Assembly (NCBI RefSeq): GCF_030546695.1
Contig: NZ_JAUOTP010000001.1
Coordinates: 186,001 to 250,000, forward strand
Source: Sphingomonas natans
GTDB lineage: Bacteria > Pseudomonadota > Alphaproteobacteria > Sphingomonadales > Sphingomonadaceae
Direction: 5' to 3'
Length of the DNA stretch: 64,000 nucleotides
Below are positions 47,057 through 55,461 of the stretch, one piece after another (the stretch's first letter is position 1; the number at the start of each line of letters is the position of its first letter). The notes beneath the pieces were generated by a model, which was not told the origin of the DNA, searched no databases, and worked only from the letters and a program-made list of their open reading frames with translations. A program made the translations under genes and the position numbers.

Positions 47057-47871
47057 AGCCGCCGCGTGCCGTTCGCCGGGCGAGGCTCATGCAGCGCGGC
47101 ATCCCGCTGCGTGCGATTCCGCCCAATGCCACGACAGCGCTGGCGCTCTGCTTCGGGCTGACCGGGGTGCGTTTCGCGATTTCGGGCGAGTGGGAGAAAG
47201 CGGTCGGCGCGATCATCGTCGCCGCCGTGCTCGACGGGCTCGACGGGCGCATTGCCCGGCTGCTGAAGGGCGAGAGCCGCTTCGGTGCCGAACTGGATTC
47301 GCTGTCCGACGTGATCGCCTTCGGCGTGTCGCCGGCGATCATCCTCTATCTCTGGTCGCTGAGCTACGTCCCCAAATATGGCTGGGTCATCGCGCTGACG
47401 CATGCGGTCTGCTGCGCCCTGCGGCTGGCGCGGTTCAACGCGCAGATCGATGCCGACATCATCCAGCCGAAGAAAGCGGCCGGTTTCCTGATCGGGATAC
47501 CCGCGCCCGCAGGCGCGGCGATGGCGCTGCTGCCGCTGATCCTGTGGCTGGCGACCGGCCAATGGTTTCTCCAGGCCACCTTCATCGTCGCGCCGTGGAC
47601 GATCATCGTCGCGCTGCTGATGATCTCGCAGCTGCCGACCTATGGCTCGGGATCGCTGCGGATCCGGCAGGAATGGCGCCTGCCGGCCTTGCTGCTGATC
47701 GCTCTGGTCGGAACCTCGCTCATCACCGCGACATGGGCGACGCTGAGCGTGCTGATCCTCGTCTATGCGGCGGCGATACCCTTCGCCCACCGCAGCTATC
47801 AGAAGATCAGAGCGCGACGCGCACTCGCGCCGGCGGCGTCATCCGGACCATCGATCCACGCCGAACCGTAA
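47053..47871 (+). CDS. pssA: CDP-diacylglycerol--serine O-phosphatidyltransferase
   Basis: Supplies phosphatidylserine to Psd. 272 residues; CDP-alcohol motif [18 protein letters not shown] continuing with [17 protein letters not shown] (residues 60-90). About seven hydrophobic segments follow. The last about 65 bases overlap a small gene on the opposite strand, and the final 25 residues are polar and variable. Confidence 0.95.
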   Translation: MKPPRAVRRARLMQRGIPLRAIPPNATTALALCFGLTGVRFAISGEWEKAVGAIIVAAVLDGLDGRIARLLKGESRFGAELDSLSDVIAFGVSPAIILYLWSLSYVPKYGWVIALTHAVCCALRLARFNAQIDADIIQPKKAAGFLIGIPAPAGAAMALLPLILWLATGQWFLQATFIVAPWTIIVALLMISQLPTYGSGSLRIRQEWRLPALLLIALVGTSLITATWATLSVLILVYAAAIPFAHRSYQKIRARRALAPAASSGPSIHAEP

Positions 47872-48034
47872 CGTCGCGAAAGCGTGGCGGGAGCGGCGCG
47901 AAGGTCTGAGCAGCGCGGCGAACGCCCAAAGCGCCGAGGATGGCGTCCCGCTCTTCGCTGACGATCTGCAGAATGACGCTGATCGCGATCGCCCCGACGA
48001 AAAACGAGGCCAGCGTGGTAATTGCTTGCAGCAT
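47807..48034 (-). CDS. Small membrane protein with an EcfG-type promoter
   Basis: 75 residues: LQAITTLASFFVGAIAISVI is one membrane helix, then a polar/basic tail ([20 protein letters not shown]). GGGAG lies eight bases before the ATG, and a GGAAC-N17-GTT element sits 45 bases upstream. The 3' end overlaps pssA by 65 bases antisense. The good RBS and stress promoter make this a credible general stress gene; no family is recognised. Confidence 0.62.
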   Translation of the reverse strand: MLQAITTLASFFVGAIAISVILQIVSEERDAILGALGVRRAAQTFAPLPPRFRDVTVRRGSMVRMTPPARVRVAL

Positions 48035-48078
48035 AACGATTACTCCCGTCCGCGTCTGCTCCGCACGAACAGGGTGTT

Positions 48079-48103
48079 AACCTGTCCGGAGCTCCTTGGT
48101 TCC
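48079..48103 (-). promoter_or_regulatory. EcfG-type general stress promoter
   Basis: Read on the minus strand: GGAAC (48103-48099), 17 bases, then GTTAA starting at 48081. It points to the small membrane protein at 47807-48034, with an expected 5' leader of about 35-40 bases. It lies in the gap shared with rpsB. Confidence 0.65.
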
Positions 48104-48309
48104 AATGTTCCTTATTCGTTCTGGCATGTCAAGCGATGTTCGTCGATTGTTCCGAGCCGTGCTCGGGTGGCTATCTTGCGGTCGAGGCGCGAGCCGTGTA
48201 GGGGCGGCGCCATTCCACATGCGCGGCATCCATACCGGTGCCCGAGCGGACCTTTCAGGTTCGCGACGGTTCCAGCCGCGCAGAGGTCAAACCGGGTAGG
48301 AGAATAATC

Positions 48310-49062
48310 ATGGCGGCACCCACCGTATCCATGCAGGCGTTGCTCGACGCGGGCGCGCATTTCGGTCACCAGACGCACCGCTGGAACCCGAAGATGAAGC
48401 CTTACATCTTCGGCGATCGCAACGGCATCCACATCATCGATCTCTCGCAAACCGTGCCTTTGATGGCGCGCGCGCTGGAGTTCATCTCGTCCACCGTCGC
48501 CGGCGGCGGCAAGGTCCTGTTCGTCGGCACCAAGCGCCAGGCGCAGGATCCGATTGCGGACGCGGCACGCGCCTCGGGCCAGCATTTCGTCAACCATCGC
48601 TGGCTGGGCGGCATGCTCACCAACTGGAAGACGATCTCGGGTTCGATCAAGCGCTTCAAGGCACTGGAAGAGCAGCTTTCGGGCGACACGCACGGCCTGA
48701 CCAAGAAGGAAGTGCTGCAGCTCACGCGCGAGCGCGACAAGCTCGAGCAGTCGCTCGGCGGCATTCGCGACATGGGCGGCGTGCCCGACATCATGTTCGT
48801 GATCGACGCGAACAAGGAAGAGCTCGCGATCAAGGAAGCCAATACGCTCGGCATCCCGGTCGTCGCGATCCTCGATTCGAACGTGTCGCCGGACGGCATC
48901 GCCTTCCCGGTGCCCGCCAATGACGACGCCAGCCGCGCGATCCGCCTCTATTGCGATGCGGTGGCCGAAGCTGCGACGCGCGGCAATATCGGCAATCGTC
49001 GCGACAGCGGCGAGGATTTCGGCGCGTCCGAGGCTCCGCCGGCCGAAGCCGCGATCGCGTAA
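48310..49062 (+). CDS. rpsB: 30S ribosomal protein S2
   Basis: 250 residues from ATG 48310 ([20 protein letters not shown]) with TAGGAGA eight bases upstream. The family stretch [17 protein letters not shown] is near the start, and [20 protein letters not shown] near 155. The C-terminal extension ([20 protein letters not shown]) is acidic. An upstream in-frame extension to 48238 is not used. First gene of a block running to fabZ. Confidence 0.98.
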   Translation: MAAPTVSMQALLDAGAHFGHQTHRWNPKMKPYIFGDRNGIHIIDLSQTVPLMARALEFISSTVAGGGKVLFVGTKRQAQDPIADAARASGQHFVNHRWLGGMLTNWKTISGSIKRFKALEEQLSGDTHGLTKKEVLQLTRERDKLEQSLGGIRDMGGVPDIMFVIDANKEELAIKEANTLGIPVVAILDSNVSPDGIAFPVPANDDASRAIRLYCDAVAEAATRGNIGNRRDSGEDFGASEAPPAEAAIA

Positions 49063-49076
49063 TCACATTGTCGTCA

Positions 49077-49096
49077 ATCCCGGCGCAGGCCGGGAT
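49077..49096. repeat. Palindrome in the rpsB-tsf gap, first copy
   Basis: ATCCCGGC and GCCGGGAT flank GCAG. The form TCCCGGC..GCCGGGA is the usual core of short palindromes between genes in sphingomonads. It starts 14 bases after the rpsB stop and could also attenuate transcription. Confidence 0.6.
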
Positions 49097-49132
49097 CGCT
49101 TGAGACCGGGCGCATCGCCCGATCGTCCAGCG

Positions 49133-49152
49133 GCCCCGGCCTCCGCCGGGGC
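49133..49152. repeat. Palindrome in the rpsB-tsf gap, second copy
   Basis: GCCCCGGC and GCCGGGGC flank CTCC, 8 bp perfect arms. Ends 33 bases before the tsf start, just before its RBS region. Confidence 0.6.
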
Positions 49153-49185
49153 GACGTGCTCCAGTTTTCAGGAAAGGACATTGCG

Positions 49186-50136
49186 ATGGCGGACATTACC
49201 GCTGCTGCCGTGAAGGATCTGCGCGAGCGTTCGGGCGCCGGCATGATGGATTGCAAGAAGGCGCTCGTCGAAAATAACGGCGACATGGAAGCGTCCATCG
49301 ATTGGCTGCGCACCAAGGGCCTCGCCACCGCGGCCAAGAAGTCCGGCCGCACCGCGGCCGAGGGCCTCGTCGGCGTCGCCGTCGAAGGCAAGACGGGCGC
49401 GGCCGTCGAGGTGAACAGCGAGACCGACTTCGTCGCCAAGAACGAGCAGTTTCAGGATTTCGTCCGTACGGTTTCGAAGCTGGCGCTGCAGACCGGCGAC
49501 AGCATCGAGGCGCTCGGCGCGGCTGCCTATCCGGGCGGCGGCACCGTCACCGAGAAGCTGACCGCGAACGTCGCGACGATCGGCGAGAATCAGCAGCTGC
49601 GCCGCGCGAAGCTGGTGTCGGTGAACGAGGGCGCGGTCGTGTCCTACATCCACAACGCCGCCGGCACGGGCATCGGCAAGATCGGCGTACTCGTCGCGCT
49701 CGAAGGCTCGGCCCCAGTCGACAAGATCGAGGCGCTCGGCAAGCAGCTCGCGATGCACATCGCCGCCGCGTCGCCGCTGGCGCTGCACGAGGAAGGCCTC
49801 GACGAGGCGATGGTCGAGCGCGAGCGCGCCATCGCGATGGAAAAGGCCGCTACTTCGGGCAAGCCGCAGAACATCATCGAGAAGATGGTCGAGGGTGCGA
49901 TCGCGAAGTTCCGCAAGGAAAATGCGCTGATCAGCCAGGTCTTCGTCATGGATAACAAAACCAAGATCGCCGACGTGATCGCGGCCGCCGCGAAGGATGC
50001 GGGCGGATCGATCGCGCTGACCGATTATGTCCGCTTCCAGCTGGGCGAAGGCATCCAGAAGGAAGAAAGCGATTTCGCCGCCGAAGTCGCCGCCGCATCG
50101 GGCGTCGGCCAGAAGGATCCGGCACCGGTCAACTGA
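49186..50136 (+). CDS. tsf: Elongation factor Ts
   Basis: Guanine nucleotide exchange factor for EF-Tu. 316 residues from ATG 49186 ([20 protein letters not shown]), with AGGAAAGGA six to fourteen bases upstream. The N-terminal UBA-like domain contains [13 protein letters not shown], the core has [13 protein letters not shown] near 82. Followed by a terminator, so the next genes have a separate promoter. Confidence 0.98.
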   Translation: MADITAAAVKDLRERSGAGMMDCKKALVENNGDMEASIDWLRTKGLATAAKKSGRTAAEGLVGVAVEGKTGAAVEVNSETDFVAKNEQFQDFVRTVSKLALQTGDSIEALGAAAYPGGGTVTEKLTANVATIGENQQLRRAKLVSVNEGAVVSYIHNAAGTGIGKIGVLVALEGSAPVDKIEALGKQLAMHIAAASPLALHEEGLDEAMVERERAIAMEKAATSGKPQNIIEKMVEGAIAKFRKENALISQVFVMDNKTKIADVIAAAAKDAGGSIALTDYVRFQLGEGIQKEESDFAAEVAAASGVGQKDPAPVN

Positions 50137-50161
50137 TCGGTTCCGATCGGCCAAGCAGAAG

Positions 50162-50197
50162 GGCCCCGTTCCTCGATCGAGGGACGGGGCCTTTTTC
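50162..50197 (+). terminator. Rho-independent terminator of rpsB-tsf
   Basis: A 13-bp stem (GGCCCCGTTCCTC with GAGGGACGGGGCC, one G-T pair), loop GATC, followed by TTTTTC. It lies 25 bases after tsf and separates it from pyrH. Confidence 0.93.
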
Positions 50198-50301
50198 TTG
50201 AGGCCGACTGTCGTTTCCGATGCGTATCGGAGCCTTGGCACCGCGACCGCGCCTCTCTAAGAGTGGCCGTCGTTTCCACCAGTATCGGACCCTTCCCAGG
50301 C

Positions 50302-51027
50302 ATGTCGAAGCCGCCCTTCAAACGCATCCTTCTCAAGCTCTCGGGCGAGGTGCTGATGGGCGAGGGCGCCCTGGCGATCGATCCCGTGACCACCGCACGC
50401 GTGGCCGGCGAGATCGCCGCGGCGCGCGAAGCCGGATTCGAGCTGTGCATCGTCGTCGGCGGGGGCAATATCTTCCGCGGGCTTTCGGCGGCCGCCAAGG
50501 GGATCGAGCGCGCGACCGCCGATTATATGGGCATGCTGGCGACGGTGATGAACGCGCTCGCGGTGCAGAATGCGCTCGAGCAGATCGGCGTCGATACGCG
50601 CGTCCAGTCGGCGATCCCGATGCAGACGGTGTGCGAGCCCTTCATCCGCCGCCGCGCCGAGCGCCACCTTGATAAGGGCCGGGTCGTGATCTTCGCTGCC
50701 GGCGTCGGCAGCCCCTTCTTCACCACCGATACGGGCGCTGCGCTCCGCGCCGCCGAGATGAAGTGCGATGCCTTGTTCAAGGGCACGTCGGTCGACGGCG
50801 TCTATGATGCCGATCCGAAGAAGGTTTTGACCGCAAAGCGTTATGAAACAGTCACCTATGATCGGGTATTGTCCGACAATCTGAAGGTGATGGATGCGAG
50901 CGCGGTGGCGCTGTGCCGTGACAATGATATTCCGATCGTGGTGTTCAATATTCGCGAGCAGGGCAACCTTGCCACCGTGCTCGCCGGCAATGGCACGGCA
51001 ACGACCGTGCGGAACGAAGGAAACTGA
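50302..51027 (+). CDS. pyrH: UMP kinase
   Basis: Phosphorylates UMP to UDP. 241 residues from ATG 50302 ([20 protein letters not shown]). Amino-acid-kinase features include KLSGEVL, the GGGNIFRGL loop near 54, and [20 protein letters not shown] near 134, [15 protein letters not shown] near 163. Followed by frr after one base. Confidence 0.97.
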   Translation: MSKPPFKRILLKLSGEVLMGEGALAIDPVTTARVAGEIAAAREAGFELCIVVGGGNIFRGLSAAAKGIERATADYMGMLATVMNALAVQNALEQIGVDTRVQSAIPMQTVCEPFIRRRAERHLDKGRVVIFAAGVGSPFFTTDTGAALRAAEMKCDALFKGTSVDGVYDADPKKVLTAKRYETVTYDRVLSDNLKVMDASAVALCRDNDIPIVVFNIREQGNLATVLAGNGTATTVRNEGN

Positions 51028-51028
51028 G

Positions 51029-51586
51029 ATGCCCGCCTATAACAAGGCCGATCTGGAGCGCCGCATGGCCGGCGCCGTCGAGGCGCTGAAGCACGATCTG
51101 CAGGGCCTGCGCACCGGCCGCGCCTCCACCTCCCTGCTCGATACGATCACGGTCGAGGTCTATGGCGCGCATATGCCACTCAACCAGGTCGCGACCGTGA
51201 CGACGCCGGATTCGCGGATGCTGGCGGTGCAGGTCTGGGACAAGTCGAACGTCGGCGTCGTCGACAAGGCGATCCGCTCGGCCGATCTCGGGCTCAACCC
51301 GATCACCGATGGCCAGAACCTCCGCATCCCGATCCCGGATCTGACCGAGGACCGCCGCAAGGAACTCGCCAAGCTCGCCGGCACCTTCGCCGAAAAGGCG
51401 AAGATCGCCGTCCGCAACGTCCGCCGCGACGGCATGGACACGCTCAAGACCGACGAGAAGAAGGGCGAGATCAGCGAGGATGAGCGCAAGCGCCTCGAGG
51501 CCGAGGTCCAGAAGCTGACCGACGCGACCGTCGCCGATGCCGATGCCGCCACCTCCGCCAAGGAAAAGGAAATCCTGGGCAAGTGA
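51029..51586 (+). CDS. frr: Ribosome recycling factor
   Basis: Splits post-termination ribosomes together with EF-G. 185 residues from ATG 51029 ([20 protein letters not shown]); [14 protein letters not shown] near 30, [16 protein letters not shown]-like [20 protein letters not shown] near 111 and [12 protein letters not shown] near 132. GGAACGAAGGAAAC upstream gives a good RBS. Overlaps uppS by four bases (GTGA). Confidence 0.97.
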   Translation: MPAYNKADLERRMAGAVEALKHDLQGLRTGRASTSLLDTITVEVYGAHMPLNQVATVTTPDSRMLAVQVWDKSNVGVVDKAIRSADLGLNPITDGQNLRIPIPDLTEDRRKELAKLAGTFAEKAKIAVRNVRRDGMDTLKTDEKKGEISEDERKRLEAEVQKLTDATVADADAATSAKEKEILGK

Positions 51587-52326
51587 ACCGGGGCTCGGCA
51601 CGCCCTGTCGCCGCCCCCGGAGGCGGCCTTGCGGGAGCCCGCCACGTCGCCATCATCATGGATGGCAATGGGCGCTGGGCGAAGGCCCGGCATCTGCCGC
51701 GCGTCGCCGGGCATCGCCAGGGGATGGAGGCGGTCCGCCGCACGATCCGCGCCGCAGGCGAACTCGGCATCGAGGCGCTGACGCTCTATGCTTTTTCGTC
51801 GGAGAATTGGCGGCGCCCGGCGGACGAGATTTCCGATCTCATGGGGCTGCTGCGCCTCTACCTCCAGCGCGAGATCGACGAGCTGGATCGCAACGGCGTG
51901 CGGCTTCGCCTGATCGGCGATTATGGCAAGTTCGCACCCGATCTGGTCGCGCAACTGGAAGCCGCCTGCGCGCGCACCGCGGGCAATACAGGGCTGACCG
52001 TTGCGCTGGCGCTCAATTATGGCGGCCAGGACGAACTGGTGCGCGTCGCCCGACAGTTGGCCGAGGCGGCGAGGGCCGGATCGCTCGACCCGGCCGACAT
52101 CGATGTCGATCTGTTCGACGAATGCCTGGATACGGCAGGCCTTCCGCCGCTCGATCTGATGATCCGCACGTCGGGCGAGAGTCGGCTGTCCAACTTCCTG
52201 CTCTGGCAGGCAGCCTATGCCGAACTGCTGTTCACCGACACGCTCTGGCCCGATTTCGATCGGGCGGCGCTGGAGGGCGCGCTGGCCGATTTCGGGCGGC
52301 GTGAACGCCGCTTCGGCGGCCGCTGA
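51583..52326 (+). CDS. uppS: Undecaprenyl diphosphate synthase
   Basis: cis-Prenyltransferase making the C55 carrier lipid for peptidoglycan and surface polysaccharides. 247 residues, GTG start in the frr stop. [20 protein letters not shown] (residues 21-40) holds the catalytic Asp, [12 protein letters not shown] near 67 and [18 protein letters not shown] near 186 are signature motifs. Confidence 0.96.
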   Translation: MNRGSARPVAAPGGGLAGARHVAIIMDGNGRWAKARHLPRVAGHRQGMEAVRRTIRAAGELGIEALTLYAFSSENWRRPADEISDLMGLLRLYLQREIDELDRNGVRLRLIGDYGKFAPDLVAQLEAACARTAGNTGLTVALALNYGGQDELVRVARQLAEAARAGSLDPADIDVDLFDECLDTAGLPPLDLMIRTSGESRLSNFLLWQAAYAELLFTDTLWPDFDRAALEGALADFGRRERRFGGR

Positions 52327-52332
52327 CCGCAA

Positions 52333-53103
52333 ATGTCGGGCGTTTCCGATCTTGGAACCCGCGCGCTCGTCGGGAGCCTGGCGGCCATCGTCGCGCTGGC
52401 GGCGCTGGTCGCCGGCGGATGGTTGTTGTGGGCGTTCGTCGCGATCGTGGCGGCGATCGCTCTTCTGGAATGGGCGGCGCTGGCCGGCTCGGCCACCGCG
52501 CGGACGGCGATCGCGCTCGGCCTGTTCGCCATCGTCCTGCTCGTCGCATCGCCGGGCTCGTGGGGACCGGTGCGCGATACAGTGGCACTGCTCTCGATCC
52601 TCGCGATCGTCGCGGCGATGGCGGTCGGCAGCGGCAAGGTCGGCTGGGGACTGATCTATGCGGGCGCGCCGGCGATCAGTCTGCTGTTTCTTCGAAGCCA
52701 GCCGCAGGGCTTCGGGCTCGCGCTGTGGACCATCCTTATCGTCATCCTGACGGATACGGGCGCCTATTTCGTCGGGCGTGCGGTCGGCGGACCCAAGCTT
52801 TCGCCCAAGCTCAGCCCGAAGAAGACCTGGGCGGGGTTGCTCGGTGGGATGGTGGCAGCGTTGCTGGGCGGCGCGGCGGTGGGCGCGATGTTCGGACTGC
52901 CGGGTGCCACCTTGTGGCTGGGCGCGCCGCTGGCGATCGTCGCGCAGGCGGGTGATCTCTATGAGAGCGCGCTCAAGCGGCAGGCGGGCGTCAAGGATAG
53001 CGGGCGGCTGCTGCCGGGGCATGGCGGCATTCTCGACCGGATCGACGGGCTCGTGCCGGTCGCGGCTCTCGTCGCGACTTTGGTCGCGGGTGGTGTGCTG
53101 TGA
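52333..53103 (+). CDS. cdsA: Phosphatidate cytidylyltransferase
   Basis: Makes CDP-diacylglycerol, the substrate of PgsA and PssA, which are both in this window. 256 residues with about seven hydrophobic segments and the C-terminal signature SALKRQAGVKDSGRLLPGHG with GGILDRIDGLV (residues 214-240). Overlaps dxr by four bases. Confidence 0.95.
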   Translation: MSGVSDLGTRALVGSLAAIVALAALVAGGWLLWAFVAIVAAIALLEWAALAGSATARTAIALGLFAIVLLVASPGSWGPVRDTVALLSILAIVAAMAVGSGKVGWGLIYAGAPAISLLFLRSQPQGFGLALWTILIVILTDTGAYFVGRAVGGPKLSPKLSPKKTWAGLLGGMVAALLGGAAVGAMFGLPGATLWLGAPLAIVAQAGDLYESALKRQAGVKDSGRLLPGHGGILDRIDGLVPVAALVATLVAGGVL

Positions 53104-54263
53104 GCGCACGGTCGGTCACGATCCTCGGCGCGACGGGTTCGATCGGTGCCTCCACGCTCGATCTGATCGAGCGCGAGCCGGAGCGCTTCCGCATCAAGGC
53201 GCTGACCGCCGCGCGCAGCGTCGCAAAGCTCGCCGACGCGGCGCGCCGGACGCGGGCGGAGCGCGCGGTGATCCTCGATCCGGCGCTCTATGCCGATCTC
53301 AAAGTCGCGCTTTCGGGCAGCGGCGTCGAGGCGGCCGCCGGCGAGGAGGCGATCGTCGAGACGGCGGCGATGGGCGCCGACTGGACGATGGCGGCGATCG
53401 TCGGCACTGCGGGGCTGCGGCCGGTGATGGCGGCGCTTGGGCAGGGCGCGACCGTCGCGCTCGCCAACAAGGAGGCTCTGGTCTCGGCCGGCGCGCTGAT
53501 GACGCGCGTCGCGAGCGACCACGGCGCGACCCTGCTGCCCGTGGACAGCGAACATAACGCCGTATTCCAATGCTTTCCGCATGGATCTGCGGAGCGCGTG
53601 CGAAAGATCATCCTGACCGCGAGCGGCGGGCCATTCCGGGGTCTCACCCGCGACGAGATGGCCGGCATGACGCCTGCTCAGGCGGTCAAGCACCCCAATT
53701 GGTCGATGGGCGCCAAGATCTCGGTCGATAGCGCGACGCTGATGAACAAGGGGCTCGAGCTGATCGAGGCCTTCCACCTGTTCCCGGTCGGCGCGGACAA
53801 GCTCGACGTGATCGTCCACCCGCAATCGGTCGTCCACAGCATGGTCGAATATGTCGACGGGTCGGTGCTGGCCCAGCTCGGTACACCCGACATGCGGACG
53901 CCGATCGCGCACACGCTTGCCTGGCCGGAGCGGATGGAGACGCCCTGCGCGCGGCTGGATCTGGCCAGCGTCGGCCGGCTGGATTTCGAGGCGCCCGATT
54001 TCGATCTCTTCCCCGCGCTCGGCCTCGCACTCGATGCGCTGCGCGAAGGCGGCGCGGCGCCGGCGATCCTCAATGCGGCCAACGAAATCGCGGTCGCCGC
54101 CTTTCTCGCCGGCCGGGTCGGCTTTCTCGATATCGCCTTAATCGTCGAGAAAGTCCGTTCGTGCTATGCGGCACCCCATCCGGCGTCGATCGACGATGTA
54201 CTCGCGATCGATGCCGAGGCGCGCGTCCGCGCGTCGCAGGTGGTGGAGACGCTTTCCCGATGA
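53100..54263 (+). CDS. dxr: 1-deoxy-D-xylulose 5-phosphate reductoisomerase
   Basis: Second step of the MEP isoprenoid pathway, which feeds UppS. 387 residues, GTG start. The NADPH loop is SVTILGATGSIGASTLDLIE at the N-terminus; metal and substrate residues appear in LLPVDSEHNAVFQCF near 144 and KISVDSATLMNKGLELIEAF near 206. Overlaps rseP by four bases. Confidence 0.97.
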   Translation: MSARSVTILGATGSIGASTLDLIEREPERFRIKALTAARSVAKLADAARRTRAERAVILDPALYADLKVALSGSGVEAAAGEEAIVETAAMGADWTMAAIVGTAGLRPVMAALGQGATVALANKEALVSAGALMTRVASDHGATLLPVDSEHNAVFQCFPHGSAERVRKIILTASGGPFRGLTRDEMAGMTPAQAVKHPNWSMGAKISVDSATLMNKGLELIEAFHLFPVGADKLDVIVHPQSVVHSMVEYVDGSVLAQLGTPDMRTPIAHTLAWPERMETPCARLDLASVGRLDFEAPDFDLFPALGLALDALREGGAAPAILNAANEIAVAAFLAGRVGFLDIALIVEKVRSCYAAPHPASIDDVLAIDAEARVRASQVVETLSR

Positions 54264-55393
54264 TGGCCGTGCCCAATATTCTCCTCGCGATATTCGGCTT
54301 CATCGTCGTGATCGGCCCGCTCGTCTTCCTGCACGAGCTGGGCCATTATTTCGTCGGCCGCTGGTTCGGCGTCCATGCCGAGACCTTCTCGATCGGGATG
54401 GGCCGCGAAGTGACCGGCTGGACCGACAAGCGCGGCACGCGCTGGCGCGTCTCGCTGTTGCCGCTCGGCGGCTATGTGAAGTTTGCGGGCGACATGGGGC
54501 CCGCCGGAAGGACAGATCCGGCTTGGCAGGCGCTGCCCGAGGCCGAAAAAGCGCGCACCTTCCAGGGAAAACCGCTCTGGCAGCGCTTCCTGATCGTGCT
54601 GGCCGGGCCGCTGACCAATTTCCTCGTCGCGATCGCGATCTTCGCGGGCTTCTTCGCTTTCTATGGCGTCCCGCAAACGCCGGCCCTGATTTCGGGCGTC
54701 GTCGAGAAATCGGCTGCCGCCAAGGCCGGCATCCTGCCGGGCGACCGGATCGTCACGATCGACGGGCGCGCCATTTCGCGCTTCGAGGAGCTCGCCATCT
54801 ACGTCTCGGTCCGGCCGGCGACGCCGATGGCGCTGGAGATCGAGCGCGGCGGGCGGACGATCGCCGTTTCCGCAACGCCCGGCGTGCGCGAGGTGATGGA
54901 CGATCTCGGCAATCCGCAGCGCATGGGCCTGCTGGGCGTGACCCCGGGGCTGCCCATCTATGAACGGCGCGGACCGATCGGGATCGTCGGCGCGGCGGTG
55001 CGCGAGACGGTGCAGACCGTTCGGACGATGGTCGACGTCATCGGCCAGATCGTCACCGGCCGGCGCCCGGCGCAGGAACTGGGCGGCCCGATCCAGATCG
55101 CACGCTACTCGGGCGAGACGGTGTCGTTCGGGCTGATCGCGATCATCCATTTCATGGCGCTGATCTCGATAAACCTCGGGTTCATCAATCTCTTGCCAAT
55201 CCCCATGCTGGATGGCGGGCATCTCCTCTTCTATACGATCGAGGGCGTTTTCCGACGGCCGCTTCCCGAACGGGCGCACGATTGGGCGTTCCGTTCAGGT
55301 CTCGCGATGCTGCTCGGCTTCATGGTGTTCGTGACGTTCAACGATCTCGGCTCGCTTGGTCTCTGGCGGACGCTTGCCGGCTTGATCGGCTGA
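54260..55393 (+). CDS. rseP: Site-2 zinc metalloprotease RseP
   Basis: Intramembrane protease that cuts anti-sigma factors and clears signal peptides. 377 residues from MMAVPNILLAI. The zinc site HELGHY is in membrane segment 1 (near residue 23), a PDZ-like domain spans about 140-220, and INLLPIPMLDGGHLLF near 312 provides the third ligand. The RskA-type anti-sigma elsewhere in the window is a possible substrate type. Confidence 0.96.
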   Translation: MMAVPNILLAIFGFIVVIGPLVFLHELGHYFVGRWFGVHAETFSIGMGREVTGWTDKRGTRWRVSLLPLGGYVKFAGDMGPAGRTDPAWQALPEAEKARTFQGKPLWQRFLIVLAGPLTNFLVAIAIFAGFFAFYGVPQTPALISGVVEKSAAAKAGILPGDRIVTIDGRAISRFEELAIYVSVRPATPMALEIERGGRTIAVSATPGVREVMDDLGNPQRMGLLGVTPGLPIYERRGPIGIVGAAVRETVQTVRTMVDVIGQIVTGRRPAQELGGPIQIARYSGETVSFGLIAIIHFMALISINLGFINLLPIPMLDGGHLLFYTIEGVFRRPLPERAHDWAFRSGLAMLLGFMVFVTFNDLGSLGLWRTLAGLIG

Positions 55394-55461
55394 ACGGGAT
55401 GGGGCAGGGCGGTGCGCCGGAAAAGGGGCCCGGCACTGCGATCGGTTTTAAGGGCGGACGG

